Positions 26,105-36,957 of a DNA stretch of 55,803 bases are shown in pieces. The notes below the pieces were generated by a model, which was given only the letters and a program-made list of their open reading frames with translations, made no database searches and was not told the origin of the DNA. The stretch is taken from the NCBI RefSeq assembly GCF_000282115.1, contig NZ_AKJY01000006.1, positions 1 to 55,803 of the forward strand, read 5' to 3'. Source of the DNA: Chryseobacterium populi (lineage in GTDB: Bacteria; Bacteroidota; Bacteroidia; Flavobacteriales; Weeksellaceae). The position numbers and the translations under genes are program-made. Positions within the stretch are counted from its first letter, which is position 1; every line of letters starts with the position of its first letter.

Positions 26105-29100
26105 TTATAATTGTATTTCATTTACTGTTACCATAGATTTGACATCATAGCCTGAACCATTCCAGGATTTGTATCTGAATCTGCAGTTTAATTTTTTGTT
26201 TACTATTTTCTTGCTCTGATGCATCACCAGGATCTGTGAGTAATCTTTTGAGTACAATATTTTGAACTCATTGTTCACCAGTTCGCTCTGGCTCAATATC
26301 TCGAAACAGTTTTTCATTTCCGATAAAGGAATTTTCGGATCATTGAAAGGTTCAGGATTTCTTATTAGCAAGGCTACAACATCGCTATTGCTGTTGACGA
26401 TTTTCACAAACTCAGTATTCGCAGGCGGATCTAATGGTTTTAATCCCAACACCCCTTCAAGAGCTCTGTCAAATACTTCTGAATAGGTATTGACCAGGCC
26501 TATCAGCTGTGCATTTTCAGCACCTCCGGAAACCAGGGTATACAGGTTATCCAACTGCTGCTGGCTGATATTCACCGGAATCTGGTAAACAGCATCTCTT
26601 TGTGCTACTAAAGCATTGTTATTATCATATTCTTTCAGCTTGTAGCTTTCTACCTGCTCTATGAAGTTTTTATATCGTGAAGTTTTGAAAACAAACTCAT
26701 GAATTTTCTGATTTTCTTCATAAACTATTTTTCCGGCATTCAATTGAGGGGTAAACCCTTCATCACCATTGTCATCAAAAGCATTATAAACAATTGCCGT
26801 ATAGAGCTTTTCAGGATTAAGATTTGTAAGCACCACTGAATAATCATAAGATTTTGGCGGTATCGGATCTCCTAAAGTAATGGAACATGTAATAGGGCTG
26901 TTCGGCTGATTAACATAATTGACATAATTAATCATCTGCTGAACTCCTAAAGGAATATTCGGGTTTGTACCCTGCTGCCATGTTTCCGAGTCAATTACCG
27001 GTACGGTTTCATGCTGTGTCCAGTCCTGTGGTAAAGGATACGGAACGATAACGTCTGTCACCGGATCTTTAATCACGATATTGATGCTTCCTTTCATTTT
27101 CTTCAGTTCCTGCTGGTTTGCACCCTGAGCCGGAATTTTCTCCCATGTCTTAAGCATGTTGTAGACATATGGTTTTGTAAAGAAGAATTTGATCTCACAT
27201 TCCTGGTTACCGTAGAACATTGGTTTTGCCATCAGCAAATCCCCGTCTGCATTAGGATATGATTTTTTCATATCAATGTATGACTTAAGGGATGTAATAG
27301 GATATTCTTCCGGTTTTTTACCGCTGTCAGTATCGATATAATCCAATCTTTTCTTCTCAAAATGCCCGATAGGTCCTGCCGTTTTGAATGCGAAGTAATA
27401 ATCGAAGATTTTAGGGGTATCATCGTTGATATTATCTTTCATCTTGATATGTAAACAATAGGTACTGTTTGGTCTCCATACCGGCTGTACTACTTTTTCC
27501 ATGGCATCGAGCATCAGCTGCATATCCTGCTGAACTGCCAATTGCCCCGGAATGGTCTGCTGATATTCATAATCTGCAGCAGTCATCCACGAAACCTGTT
27601 GTAACAAGGTATAGCAGTTAGCTACATAATCAGTATTACCATTATTACATCCGCAGTTTCCTAAATGGAATATAATTTCAAAGATTTTCTGAGCTAAGGC
27701 CAGTGCTCCGGCTAAAGTAGCATCATCAGACGCAGGATAGTTCTCAAGGAGATATAAAGTTTCCTTAATGTAAGCCTGGCCATTGAGCAATTCGTATTCA
27801 GGATGTTCTTTATCAAAATTGTATAATGCATTGATCAATATTTCAAAACATTTCCAGTTACTGCGTAAATCCGGGAAATTAAATGAGATACAGTTGTTAA
27901 GATTATACGTAATCTGATTCAGGAATTCACACAACAAAGCATCTTTGGTACATGGTTCCGGAATGGCATCACAACCACAGTTCGGAGTAAATTTAAGCTG
28001 GATCGGTTTATGGCTCGTCTTATTGACTTTGATAATAACCGCTTTATTGGTCAGCTCTTTCGGATATTCGTTGGAGTAACAGATATCAATACTATCGGCC
28101 GTAGCAGATATTTTAGTAATCAAACTGTTGTACTGAATAAACGAGTTAAACGGATTATTCGGCAGATACAGGAAGATCACTGAATGGGTATTGAAATCTA
28201 CATAAGGAGCAGTTTCACCGGTCACCTGCATGTACATGGTCTCAAATTCCACCGGGTTATTGATCACGGCTGAATAATTGAAGTTTACAATTCCTGAACT
28301 CATCACCCCGTTATAGTTGTTTACCGTATGCATCACATCAAAATCAAGCTCATTACACTGGGAAGAAGTACAGCCTGCATCTTTAAGGAAATTCAGCTGC
28401 GCAACCAATTCGTTATATAAATCCTGTTCTGAAGGAGACAATACAATTGAAGTTACCGTGCCTGTTGCATTGGCCGTTGCATTCGCCCAGATCTGATCGA
28501 TTTGTGCATTAATAGCGTCAATGTCAGCCTGATTCACATGATGCGGGATAATTTCTATCTTACTCACATATTTATCTGAAAAGACTTCCGAATCATATTC
28601 TACAATGGCATCCAGCTCAGCTTTTGTTTTCGTCGTTTCAGTGATCAGCTCATAATTCTGATAAATAGCATTCGAGAAAACATCTTTATAGAACCTGATC
28701 GTAACATCACTTGCCATTGTTGAAAGGGTAAGATTTACTTTTGCAGACGGCTCAGGAAGGGTAATGACCATTGTATTACCATTGGTAAGCTTCAGTGATT
28801 TGGCAAAACCATGTGGGTTTGATGCATTCGAAACCATCATATAATCATTGTTTGTCGTAGCTCCCAATAAATTATAATAAGCCCCGTTAATGTATTCATT
28901 GGCATACATTGTCGGCTGATAATAAACCGTTCCTACCGTTTTATCCAGTACATTGGAATCATGCCATACCTCTGTATGCTGTGTACAGAATAATGAAGAA
29001 GCGGTAATACCATACTGTTCAGGAATAAACCATCCCGGCTGTCCGCCATCCAGGAAGGAGAACGGGTTGGATGATAAAATTCTGATGGTATCATACTTTT

Positions 29101-32100
29101 CATTGGTTTTCTGCCAGTATCCGATTTTAAAGCTGTTAAGATTAGGAATCTGATTCGCTTCAGCTTCCGTAAGAACCGCCCTGTAAGGATTATACTCCTG
29201 CCATTGTCCATTGTTCTCGATATTGATCTTAATATCTTCAATAGAATACTGATGCTTTACCTGACGGATTACGTGTCCTCCCGGCTGTGTTTTTTCCGGC
29301 GGGATCATATCGTTGTACCCGCTTGCTCCTGTGGTATGACCCCCAATTTTCTGGTCTGCCACAGCAGTAGGAATCAAGCCTTTTTCGATTTTAATATCTA
29401 CATAGGTATCTAATGGAATTAACGGAACTTCGGCATTGGCAATTACTGCCGCAGGAACAGGCACTACATTGACAGGTAAAGGTTTTAAAATAAATTCCTC
29501 ATTCGTCAACATATTAACGCCTTTTACCGCATTGTCAAGTCTGGCTTCCTTCGGATAATCTATCGTCGGCGGATCAGATTCGTAAGTAATCGGTGCAATC
29601 GGAGTGGTATCTGTTTCTTTTTCTTTTTCCCATTTGATCGTTAAATGAACCTTTAAGGTAATTTTGACGATAAAGAGCTTAACTTTCAATTCGAGTTTAA
29701 ATTCTGCCAGGATCAGGAACGGTTTTACCAGTTCAACCCTGAAATAAATCGAGATGAATAAGGAAACTTTTATGATAAACAGGTTGAGCTCCGCCCCACC
29801 TTCTACATAGATATAACCTCCTACCTGCGGCCGTTCAAAACTGATTTTGGTTCCGACTTCAATAGCAGCCCAGACTTTCAGAATGATTAAATTCAGGTTG
29901 AAATCCACCCGCGCTCCGGCTTCTATTCCTTTGGCGGCAATCATCAGATAGGCCTGCGCCTTGATATTGACGGAATCTTTAAATAATGCAGCTGTAATCG
30001 GTTTGTCTCTGGTTCCGAAATTCACATACCAGGGCTTCTGATTCTTGAAGAAGAATCCCATCTGAACTTCAGCTTTAATGTCAATGAATGAACCGTTGTT
30101 CTTGTTAAGCTGGAAGTTACCTCCGGCCCCGATCTCCAGGGAATTGTCTCCTACAATCACGAAAGCATAGAATGGCGGTACACGCGGATCGTCTTCTGCC
30201 AATCCAAGCCGCTCACTGATGATCGTTAGACCTGCATCAATGGCAAACATACTCGGTACTGACAGCAACACCATCGCACGAAGAGAAGCCAGACGGCCGT
30301 CTAATGTTGCGAGGGAAGCTCCTGCTCCGATTGAGAAAGGGAAACTATAGTTTTTAGTCTGCTGCGGACCGATAAATTTATCCATATGAATCCCTCTTTC
30401 CGGATGCATATAATAGTCGTACCAGCTGTCATTTTCAGACATGCCGAGCGCACTCTTATGGGCAATATAACGGTAACCGAGCAGTCCCCTGAACCCGAAA
30501 ATACCGAATGAGCCGAGCGGGATTACAAACGGGAATTCTACATTGGCATCGATAAAGAACCCCGGATATTTAGGATCGAAAGCCATTTCTGCAGAACCGT
30601 AAATACTCATTTTCGGTAACTGAAGGGCAACTTTCCCCCTGTATTCCGTAGAAACTCCCGGTTCAGGAATCGTTAAGGAACCTTTAATAATAGCCACGGC
30701 AGCGGATGCACTTGCCGACCCCGGAATCACCAGGTCTACTTCCAGTGTTGAGATATGGAAATAGTGATCGCCTTCTCCACCATGCTGTTCATTATCATTG
30801 GTATAATAGTATTTCACCCCGTTTCCTCTTACATCAAGACCAAGCGGGTTTACGTTGATACCTCCATCAAAACCAATGTAGTTGTAGCTACGCATTACTC
30901 CCTTATATACTCTCTGAATTGTTCCCATGTGAATGGCTGATACCCCCATGGTTACCGGGCCAATGTTCAGGTTAAGATTGATCGGGATAATGGAGTTTCC
31001 ACCGCCCAATTCGAATTTACCGTTTGCATAATAACGGATTGCAGGCAGATCAATTCCTTCTTTTCCTAACAGTTTTTCACCGAAAGAGCCCGTAGGGAAA
31101 GTAATTTTGGTATCGGCTTCAATATAGAAGTTATCATCTTTTTTACCGATCTCAATATTCTGAAGATAGAACGTCAGAATATCAAAAAGATTCATCGGTA
31201 AACCGAATGGTAAGAAGGCTGCTGAAAGCTTAAAGTTTTCTTTACTTTCCCATTCTCCGATCACATCGATCGTTAAGTCTCCACCGTCATATCCTTTGAA
31301 CTTTTTAATTTTCAATCCGGCACGTAATGAAGAATGAACCACCTGTCCCTGGTGGAAGTCAATATCAAAATGACTGAATCCTAACTGCCATGATTTTTCC
31401 GGATCTTTCCCCAGGTCAAACCATAAAGTGTTGCCTGCTCCCTGTGAAGACAGGCTGCTGATAAACTGATAGTATTCTGCTTCAGTTTCAAATCGTCTGT
31501 AATCTCCTGCACTCGTTGTCAATCCCATCGGATAAACAAATTTCAATTGAGAAGGGGAAGGCAATGCATTCATATACGTCAGTAATGCTGCATGATCAGC
31601 AATCGCTACCGGAGTGGTATTCGACATCGACTTTACTTTCAGATCAGAATAATCAAGGTCAAAGTATTCTTCAAAATAGCTTACCACATTGGTTTGGGTA
31701 CCTACCTTTTGGGTAGCATAAGTAGCCCTGATCGCAATATTTCCTGAAAGACCTCCTGTTCCGATCAGTAAATGATTGGCTGAAATACCAATTGTCTGGT
31801 TATCTGTTTTCTTAAACCACTTTTTAGGCAGGAAAATTTCGGTATACTCCATGTAGACTCCCATAAATTCTTTGGGTCTTCCATCTGCATCTGCTTCCGC
31901 GATATTCTCTTTTTTACTAAGATCGATTTTAAGGTTGTGGATATCGATCACAAAACCCGTATTTCCGATCTGGGCAGGATAATTTGTACTAAGTACCAGG
32001 TCCATATTATATCCGAACCCTCTTTCGGTATCTGCATAAAACAAAGCTTCCGCAAAGCTTAAGGTCACTTTCGGATCTCCGTTTCCGTCTGCCGGAATCG

Positions 32101-32926
32101 GATCTAAGGGAGTTGTCGGATGGCTTAACGGATAAACCGGCGTTAAAATACTTCTCGGAAACTCGATGGCTGCAGACAGCATCAGCGTTGCCTTGAATTT
32201 AGGAACGATGACTTCTTTAATGAATTCATCAATATCCTGTGGAATCAATGCCCTGAAATACGTTTTTACCTTCTCTCCTGTTGCCTGAAGATCACTGGTT
32301 AATAAATAGGCACTGAAAGCTACTAATGAAGCATATTTTCCGCCTGCTTTTCCGAAAATGTCTTTAACAACATCTGTAACGGTTGTTGCTTCAGTAGGAA
32401 TCGTCAACCCTAAGTTTTCTTTTGTATTCAGATCATTTACAAACTGCTTAAGCGGTGTAGTGTTCTGGTCAGCCGGCTCTACGAACGTATTGACAAAATG
32501 TGCAATCGCCTGTTCTTCCGTAATATTGAGAACCCTGAGAGCCACTTCAAAAATCTCCTGCGGCTGAAAGGAAAAATTTCCTATACTGAAATAACGCAGA
32601 TACGCCAGGATTTTCCATTGGTATTCAATGGTGATGGGAAATGCGGAGATTTTGGAATCATTATCCTGAATATCCGGATTCAGAACCAAAGAAATGCCCG
32701 TTCCCGGAATTTCAATATCAATTCTTTTGGATACGATGGATAAGCTGTAAAACGCCGAATCTCCTTTCGGCCCTTTACTGTACTGTAAATCTTTATAATA
32801 GATTTTATCGAGGAGGTGAGTGACCCCCTGTTTTATAAATCCCAGAATATCCGGGATATCGTCTTCTGTAATCACAGAGGATAACCTAGGGTAATACCTG
32901 TGTGTTACCGGTGTTTGATTTGGCAT
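26105..32926 (-). CDS. Giant beta-rich protein (2273 residues), unknown
   Basis: No family is recognised with certainty. Residues 1-270 are partly helical. Residues about 270-1100 are beta-rich, and about 990-1100 show long runs of strictly alternating hydrophobic and polar residues (LNLIILKVWAAIEVG, LNLFIIKVSLFISIYF, LKVKLFIVKITLKVHL). That is the pattern of an amphipathic beta groove or solenoid and is reminiscent of DUF6603-type proteins. The C-terminal half has Cys clusters (CGCDAIPEPC near 1655, CGCNNGN near 1758). There is no signal peptide or T9SS tail despite the size. An in-frame open stretch continues upstream of the ATG, but a shared pre-start motif supports the start used here. 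Confidence 0.6.
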   Translation of the reverse strand: MPNQTPVTHRYYPRLSSVITEDDIPDILGFIKQGVTHLLDKIYYKDLQYSKGPKGDSAFYSLSIVSKRIDIEIPGTGISLVLNPDIQDNDSKISAFPITIEYQWKILAYLRYFSIGNFSFQPQEIFEVALRVLNITEEQAIAHFVNTFVEPADQNTTPLKQFVNDLNTKENLGLTIPTEATTVTDVVKDIFGKAGGKYASLVAFSAYLLTSDLQATGEKVKTYFRALIPQDIDEFIKEVIVPKFKATLMLSAAIEFPRSILTPVYPLSHPTTPLDPIPADGNGDPKVTLSFAEALFYADTERGFGYNMDLVLSTNYPAQIGNTGFVIDIHNLKIDLSKKENIAEADADGRPKEFMGVYMEYTEIFLPKKWFKKTDNQTIGISANHLLIGTGGLSGNIAIRATYATQKVGTQTNVVSYFEEYFDLDYSDLKVKSMSNTTPVAIADHAALLTYMNALPSPSQLKFVYPMGLTTSAGDYRRFETEAEYYQFISSLSSQGAGNTLWFDLGKDPEKSWQLGFSHFDIDFHQGQVVHSSLRAGLKIKKFKGYDGGDLTIDVIGEWESKENFKLSAAFLPFGLPMNLFDILTFYLQNIEIGKKDDNFYIEADTKITFPTGSFGEKLLGKEGIDLPAIRYYANGKFELGGGNSIIPINLNLNIGPVTMGVSAIHMGTIQRVYKGVMRSYNYIGFDGGINVNPLGLDVRGNGVKYYYTNDNEQHGGEGDHYFHISTLEVDLVIPGSASASAAVAIIKGSLTIPEPGVSTEYRGKVALQLPKMSIYGSAEMAFDPKYPGFFIDANVEFPFVIPLGSFGIFGFRGLLGYRYIAHKSALGMSENDSWYDYYMHPERGIHMDKFIGPQQTKNYSFPFSIGAGASLATLDGRLASLRAMVLLSVPSMFAIDAGLTIISERLGLAEDDPRVPPFYAFVIVGDNSLEIGAGGNFQLNKNNGSFIDIKAEVQMGFFFKNQKPWYVNFGTRDKPITAALFKDSVNIKAQAYLMIAAKGIEAGARVDFNLNLIILKVWAAIEVGTKISFERPQVGGYIYVEGGAELNLFIIKVSLFISIYFRVELVKPFLILAEFKLELKVKLFIVKITLKVHLTIKWEKEKETDTTPIAPITYESDPPTIDYPKEARLDNAVKGVNMLTNEEFILKPLPVNVVPVPAAVIANAEVPLIPLDTYVDIKIEKGLIPTAVADQKIGGHTTGASGYNDMIPPEKTQPGGHVIRQVKHQYSIEDIKINIENNGQWQEYNPYRAVLTEAEANQIPNLNSFKIGYWQKTNEKYDTIRILSSNPFSFLDGGQPGWFIPEQYGITASSLFCTQHTEVWHDSNVLDKTVGTVYYQPTMYANEYINGAYYNLLGATTNNDYMMVSNASNPHGFAKSLKLTNGNTMVITLPEPSAKVNLTLSTMASDVTIRFYKDVFSNAIYQNYELITETTKTKAELDAIVEYDSEVFSDKYVSKIEIIPHHVNQADIDAINAQIDQIWANATANATGTVTSIVLSPSEQDLYNELVAQLNFLKDAGCTSSQCNELDFDVMHTVNNYNGVMSSGIVNFNYSAVINNPVEFETMYMQVTGETAPYVDFNTHSVIFLYLPNNPFNSFIQYNSLITKISATADSIDICYSNEYPKELTNKAVIIKVNKTSHKPIQLKFTPNCGCDAIPEPCTKDALLCEFLNQITYNLNNCISFNFPDLRSNWKCFEILINALYNFDKEHPEYELLNGQAYIKETLYLLENYPASDDATLAGALALAQKIFEIIFHLGNCGCNNGNTDYVANCYTLLQQVSWMTAADYEYQQTIPGQLAVQQDMQLMLDAMEKVVQPVWRPNSTYCLHIKMKDNINDDTPKIFDYYFAFKTAGPIGHFEKKRLDYIDTDSGKKPEEYPITSLKSYIDMKKSYPNADGDLLMAKPMFYGNQECEIKFFFTKPYVYNMLKTWEKIPAQGANQQELKKMKGSINIVIKDPVTDVIVPYPLPQDWTQHETVPVIDSETWQQGTNPNIPLGVQQMINYVNYVNQPNSPITCSITLGDPIPPKSYDYSVVLTNLNPEKLYTAIVYNAFDDNGDEGFTPQLNAGKIVYEENQKIHEFVFKTSRYKNFIEQVESYKLKEYDNNNALVAQRDAVYQIPVNISQQQLDNLYTLVSGGAENAQLIGLVNTYSEVFDRALEGVLGLKPLDPPANTEFVKIVNSNSDVVALLIRNPEPFNDPKIPLSEMKNCFEILSQSELVNNEFKILYSKDYSQILVMHQSKKIVNKKLNCRFRYKSWNGSGYDVKSMVTVNEIQL

Positions 32927-33204
32927 AAAAAATATTTTGTGTTTGGGTGGCCTGAATCTCTGAGCGCAAAGCTCCTGGTCAAAGCAGTTGGGTGCTTTAA
33001 CCGGCCACAGTATTACGTTTTCTCTAGAATCATTTTGGTTGTAAAAAACCTCAGAATGTCAGAATATTATTTCTGTAAAAGCATGAGGGTATACCCTCGG
33101 GTAATTTGGGGTTACCGTGTGCTTTGGTTGCTTTTAAATATTTAGTTATTATGAACTCCTCTTTATGTTTCTTCGTAATAGACTAAAGTATGTCCAATTA
33201 AAAG
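32927..33204. other. 278-base gap with two small palindromes
   Basis: The gap separates the AT-rich immunity gene from the giant gene. It holds a perfect 14-bp palindrome GAGGGTATACCCTC (33085-33098) and GGTAA-N7-TTACC (33100-33116). It is the longest gap inside the nine-gene unit and marks the edge of the AT-rich cassette. It may carry a promoter or be a recombination joint; no clear TAnnTTTG box was found in it. Confidence 0.4.
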
Positions 33205-33858
33205 TTACGAAGGAAGAATTGGTTCAAACAGATGATAATAGCTATGCTGATTCCATGGAAATTTTTGCATTATATCAGAATCAGCTAGAAAATCATTCAA
33301 CAAATATTCATTTTCATAAAAAGTAATGTCTTTAATATTATTATCAGAATCATTATACCAAAATTTAATATTTGGAATCATTTCATTACCAAATTCATAA
33401 TCGAAAACTGATGGATCACCATAGAATTTTTTACATTTATCAATCTTCTGATCTGTTAATAAATCTATTCTACAGCTCGCTATTTCTCTATTTTTATCAT
33501 CATAAACAACAATTCCTTTATCATTTAATATTCCTTTCCTATAAAAAAAGTAATCCCATTTGACATCTCCATTATTATTAGTTTGCTTATTATGATAAAA
33601 AACCCATGATGTGCCTATTGAAGTATTATTTATATAATTATTAATAACTGTATTCAAGTTTTCTGTAGGAAGTACATAAACCTCTCCTCCTATTTGACCA
33701 ATTTCTTGCGTTCTAAAGTTTTTTGAAAATTTTTCTATCTTTAATAGCTCATGAGTAAATTCATCAAAAAAATGACGATTATATTCTGATAGCATATTTA
33801 GTTGTTGATCACTTATTTCCTTATTATCAATGTTAGTGATTTTTACATATGTACCCAT
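33205..33858 (-). CDS. Probable immunity protein for the adjacent toxin
   Basis: This is a 217-residue, acidic, probably cytoplasmic protein of no recognised family, with mixed alpha/beta character and no signal peptide. It starts 24 bases after the stop of the toxin-like gene and shares its low GC (14 of 60 bases at 33601-33660). In polymorphic toxin loci the gene directly downstream of the toxin normally encodes its immunity protein, which is the basis of this call. The sequence itself shows no binding motif. It could instead be a chaperone or an unrelated passenger. Confidence 0.5.
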   Translation of the reverse strand: MGTYVKITNIDNKEISDQQLNMLSEYNRHFFDEFTHELLKIEKFSKNFRTQEIGQIGGEVYVLPTENLNTVINNYINNTSIGTSWVFYHNKQTNNNGDVKWDYFFYRKGILNDKGIVVYDDKNREIASCRIDLLTDQKIDKCKKFYGDPSVFDYEFGNEMIPNIKFWYNDSDNNIKDITFYENEYLLNDFLADSDIMQKFPWNQHSYYHLFEPILPS

Positions 33859-33882
33859 AATTTTTTTATTATTTTATATTAA

Positions 33883-36800
33883 TTAAAAATCTAAATAAGG
33901 TTCCAAATCATATGGTCCTCCTTTCTTTACAATAGCAAAATTTATTTTTTCTCTTAATAGAGGTTGTAAATCCATTTTTGTAGAATTTTTGAGACCATCC
34001 ACAAATTTACTACCAAATAAAGCTAATATATCATCTTTATGAAAAAAACCTTTACTTGAGATATTCCCAATATTATCTAATCTTGCTTTACCGTTATGTT
34101 TTCCATATTCTTTACAGATTTGTATAAAAATATTAAAATCATCCGGGTTCATTTCTAAGGCAAATTCAAAATCTCCTGGATTTCCCGTGGGTAAATCGTT
34201 TCCAGAAACATGTTCTAATGGATCTCCCTGTAAATACTTACGGTTTGCAGAACCCTGCACTTTTAATTTAACTTTGTCCTCAAAATTAAAATCTAACCAG
34301 TCATCATAATCATCGTAATGTTCAAAGTCAATATTTGCTAATATTTCTTCATCCCAAAACTGAAATTCATTTTTAAAATAATTATTAGCTTTTTGCCCAA
34401 ATGATTTAAATTTTTGCAGACTTGCAAATCCTGAGGCATAACCTCTTTTTTTAATTTCATCAAACCAAAATGAGATTTGTTTTTTTAGTTCTGCCTTGCT
34501 AATTTTTTTACCCTCTTTCGAAGCTATATAAACTAAATCAGCACAAAATCTTTCTAAGAAATCACCAGCAAGATTACTTTTTAATAAGACATGTTCTGCA
34601 ATTTCTTTAATATCATCTGCAGAGTAAAAGAACATATCAAATGCATTTCCTCTAACCTTATTGGCAAAATCTACTTTATCATTAACTCTTTTCCGAATAT
34701 CTTTAGAATATTTAAGTAATCTATCCAAGATACTTCCTGCGTCATCCATATAGTATATGTTTGCAGCTAATTCATCTATAATATCCTGACCACTATTATT
34801 ACCATCAATCCCTGCCAGCTTATTTTTAAGCTCTGCAATTATTTCTGCTTGAGATGTCTTCCCTGTAGCTTGAACCATTCCTTTAGCACTCTTTCTCATT
34901 GCTATTGATGCTAAGCCGTCAGCGGCTGTAAGAGATAAGGTAGCAAGTTGGAATGCCATCGCAAAGTTTTTAAAGTTATGACAAAATTCATCATTATCAT
35001 TGCAATCAATAAAATTTGCAAGATAACTTACAACGCCTGATGAAAATTCCAAACCACCCAATAATACTCGCAAGTTTTCTTTAATAAAAATTCCAGCCTC
35101 ACTTGTTCCTAATGCAGCCCATCTTAGATGCCTTAATTTTGTCAAATTACCAATTCCTGAAAATGTCAATACCCCATCAACAGTATATCCTATTAAAGTT
35201 TCTGCATTACTTTTATCAATCGCATCATCATAATACTTTAATAAAAAAATAGGAATAAAGGAATTAATTGTTAAACCACTTATCTGAGTAGGATTACCCG
35301 TAGTTGTGACAATTGGTACGGGACTATCAATATCCGTATTTATAAGGCTTACCGGTTGAAAAATATCATAGGTTCCATATAAAGCTTCTTTAGGTTGGGT
35401 CATGCCGCCGCGCGTAGAATAATGAGCTACATATTTCTCACTCGCCTTAATTTTAAAACCTGAAAACTCAAAATTAAAACTGTTTAAGTATAAACCAACA
35501 CTTTTATTACTATTATAAGGGATTATAAGAGGTGCTGCATTTTCATAGACAACATTAAAATAAAAATTATAAGAATTACCTACAGTACTTGAAAATGGCT
35601 CTGATGCTGCTTCATGTGAATAATAAAATGTTTTTGTAATATTATTATCTCCTACAGTATCATAACTAATCTTAGGTGTGGTTGAATTATCTAACTTTTT
35701 AAAACCTATCACGTTAGGTTTCAATTCGCCTGCTTCTGTAAATGGATTATATTTACTATATTGCCAAAGTATATAAATTGCTTGTGCAAAAGCTCCTTTT
35801 GTATCTGTTGCTTTAAATTTTGTATTAACAATCCAGTTTGATAATTGTATTAATCCTTTTGTTATATTCAAACTTGTACTTAACCTATCATATATATACT
35901 GGTATAAAGTATACTTAATATCTTCTTTTTCAATACAATTTTCATACTTTACCAAACCTTCCAAAAATTCATCAATCCTGTCTAATGAATTGGCATTAAA
36001 AGAATTTGCTATTCTAACAGCTAAATTCTCCACAGCTTCTCGTTCAAAGATTCTACTCATTTCATCAACAGATTCTTTTAAAACTTCGATTTTTAATTTA
36101 GCTGTTAATGTAGTAAGAGCTTTTACACTCATAAATAATGTAAGGTAGAAAAGCTTTTTATTTCCAACTGCATTTTTTATTTTTTCTTTGCATCTAAATC
36201 CTGTTACATAAAAATTAAGCACTTCCTGATAAAAATCTCTTAATAATTTAATTACATCACTTTCCTGTAAATTAGATGCTCCAGAAAAAGGATTTGACCA
36301 ATATGCTTTTTGTTCAATTATATAACTTTGATATGAAGCTTCAGTAAATAATGTTAAAATAGAATTATTAATATGATGTATACAATAAGCAGAATATATT
36401 AAATAAGAGGCTACTTCATTTTTCTTTTCAATAGAAGACATATTATTTATCAAATACATATTATTGTTAAAGAATTCTGTAGCATTGCCTTCAGGATTAT
36501 AAACTTTTAATTGTGGAGTTATATTATCTGGAATATAGATTTTATTCCTTTTAAAGGGAACCGAATATACATTCGCAAGATTCCATGTATACTTATATTC
36601 TTCATTTAAATTATAGGATTGAGCATCATAAGTGATTTTTTGCTTTACAACAGATACTTGATCTCCAACTTGGACTTTCATAAAATTTGAATTATCAAAT
36701 TTTCTTATCTCATTTGATTTCTTTTTATCTGCCCAATACTCTAGCCAATCTTGTAATGAATAATAACCTGCATTTATTTTTTCTTCATTTTCTTTAAAAT

Positions 36801-36957
36801 CTGTTTTATCAAATTGAAAATAATCAATATTATTTGCGGTGAAACCTATTAAATACCCGTCTACTGTATATACAGGGTTACTTAAATTATTCATTCTGAT
36901 GATAAGAGCATTGCCTTTACCATCAAAGTCTCCGAATAGAATTGCTGCTTGTTCCAT
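33883..36957 (-). CDS. Probable polymorphic toxin with nucleotidyltransferase-like C-terminus
   Basis: This 1024-residue protein has no signal peptide. Residues 1-600 are a mixed, mainly unknown region. Residues about 605-690 are a helical stretch (RWAALGTSEAGIF ... FSSGVVSYLANFI ... TAADGLASIAMRKSAK) that I recall as the pre-toxin region of Bacteroidota polymorphic toxins. The last 130 residues contain VQGSANRKY (near 902) followed by GDFEFALEM (near 928-936), which fits the GS...D-h-E-h signature of a nucleotidyltransferase fold, although the spacing is longer than usual. The protein ends in INFAIVKKGGPYDLEPYLDF. Its ATG overlaps the stop of the upstream gene by one base. GC is very low (13 of 60 at 36361-36420), pointing to separate ancestry. 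Confidence 0.6.
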   Translation of the reverse strand: MEQAAILFGDFDGKGNALIIRMNNLSNPVYTVDGYLIGFTANNIDYFQFDKTDFKENEEKINAGYYSLQDWLEYWADKKKSNEIRKFDNSNFMKVQVGDQVSVVKQKITYDAQSYNLNEEYKYTWNLANVYSVPFKRNKIYIPDNITPQLKVYNPEGNATEFFNNNMYLINNMSSIEKKNEVASYLIYSAYCIHHINNSILTLFTEASYQSYIIEQKAYWSNPFSGASNLQESDVIKLLRDFYQEVLNFYVTGFRCKEKIKNAVGNKKLFYLTLFMSVKALTTLTAKLKIEVLKESVDEMSRIFEREAVENLAVRIANSFNANSLDRIDEFLEGLVKYENCIEKEDIKYTLYQYIYDRLSTSLNITKGLIQLSNWIVNTKFKATDTKGAFAQAIYILWQYSKYNPFTEAGELKPNVIGFKKLDNSTTPKISYDTVGDNNITKTFYYSHEAASEPFSSTVGNSYNFYFNVVYENAAPLIIPYNSNKSVGLYLNSFNFEFSGFKIKASEKYVAHYSTRGGMTQPKEALYGTYDIFQPVSLINTDIDSPVPIVTTTGNPTQISGLTINSFIPIFLLKYYDDAIDKSNAETLIGYTVDGVLTFSGIGNLTKLRHLRWAALGTSEAGIFIKENLRVLLGGLEFSSGVVSYLANFIDCNDNDEFCHNFKNFAMAFQLATLSLTAADGLASIAMRKSAKGMVQATGKTSQAEIIAELKNKLAGIDGNNSGQDIIDELAANIYYMDDAGSILDRLLKYSKDIRKRVNDKVDFANKVRGNAFDMFFYSADDIKEIAEHVLLKSNLAGDFLERFCADLVYIASKEGKKISKAELKKQISFWFDEIKKRGYASGFASLQKFKSFGQKANNYFKNEFQFWDEEILANIDFEHYDDYDDWLDFNFEDKVKLKVQGSANRKYLQGDPLEHVSGNDLPTGNPGDFEFALEMNPDDFNIFIQICKEYGKHNGKARLDNIGNISSKGFFHKDDILALFGSKFVDGLKNSTKMDLQPLLREKINFAIVKKGGPYDLEPYLDF

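Noticed and set aside
32900..33145. 81-codon plus-strand ORF across the start of the 2273-residue gene
   Set aside because: It is antisense to a clear gene start, rich in Trp, Cys and Tyr, and has no domain pattern.
33883..36957. Rhs or Tc-toxin C component
   Set aside because: No YD repeats or Rhs core (PxxxxDPxGL-type) are present in the 1024-residue protein or in the giant proteins.
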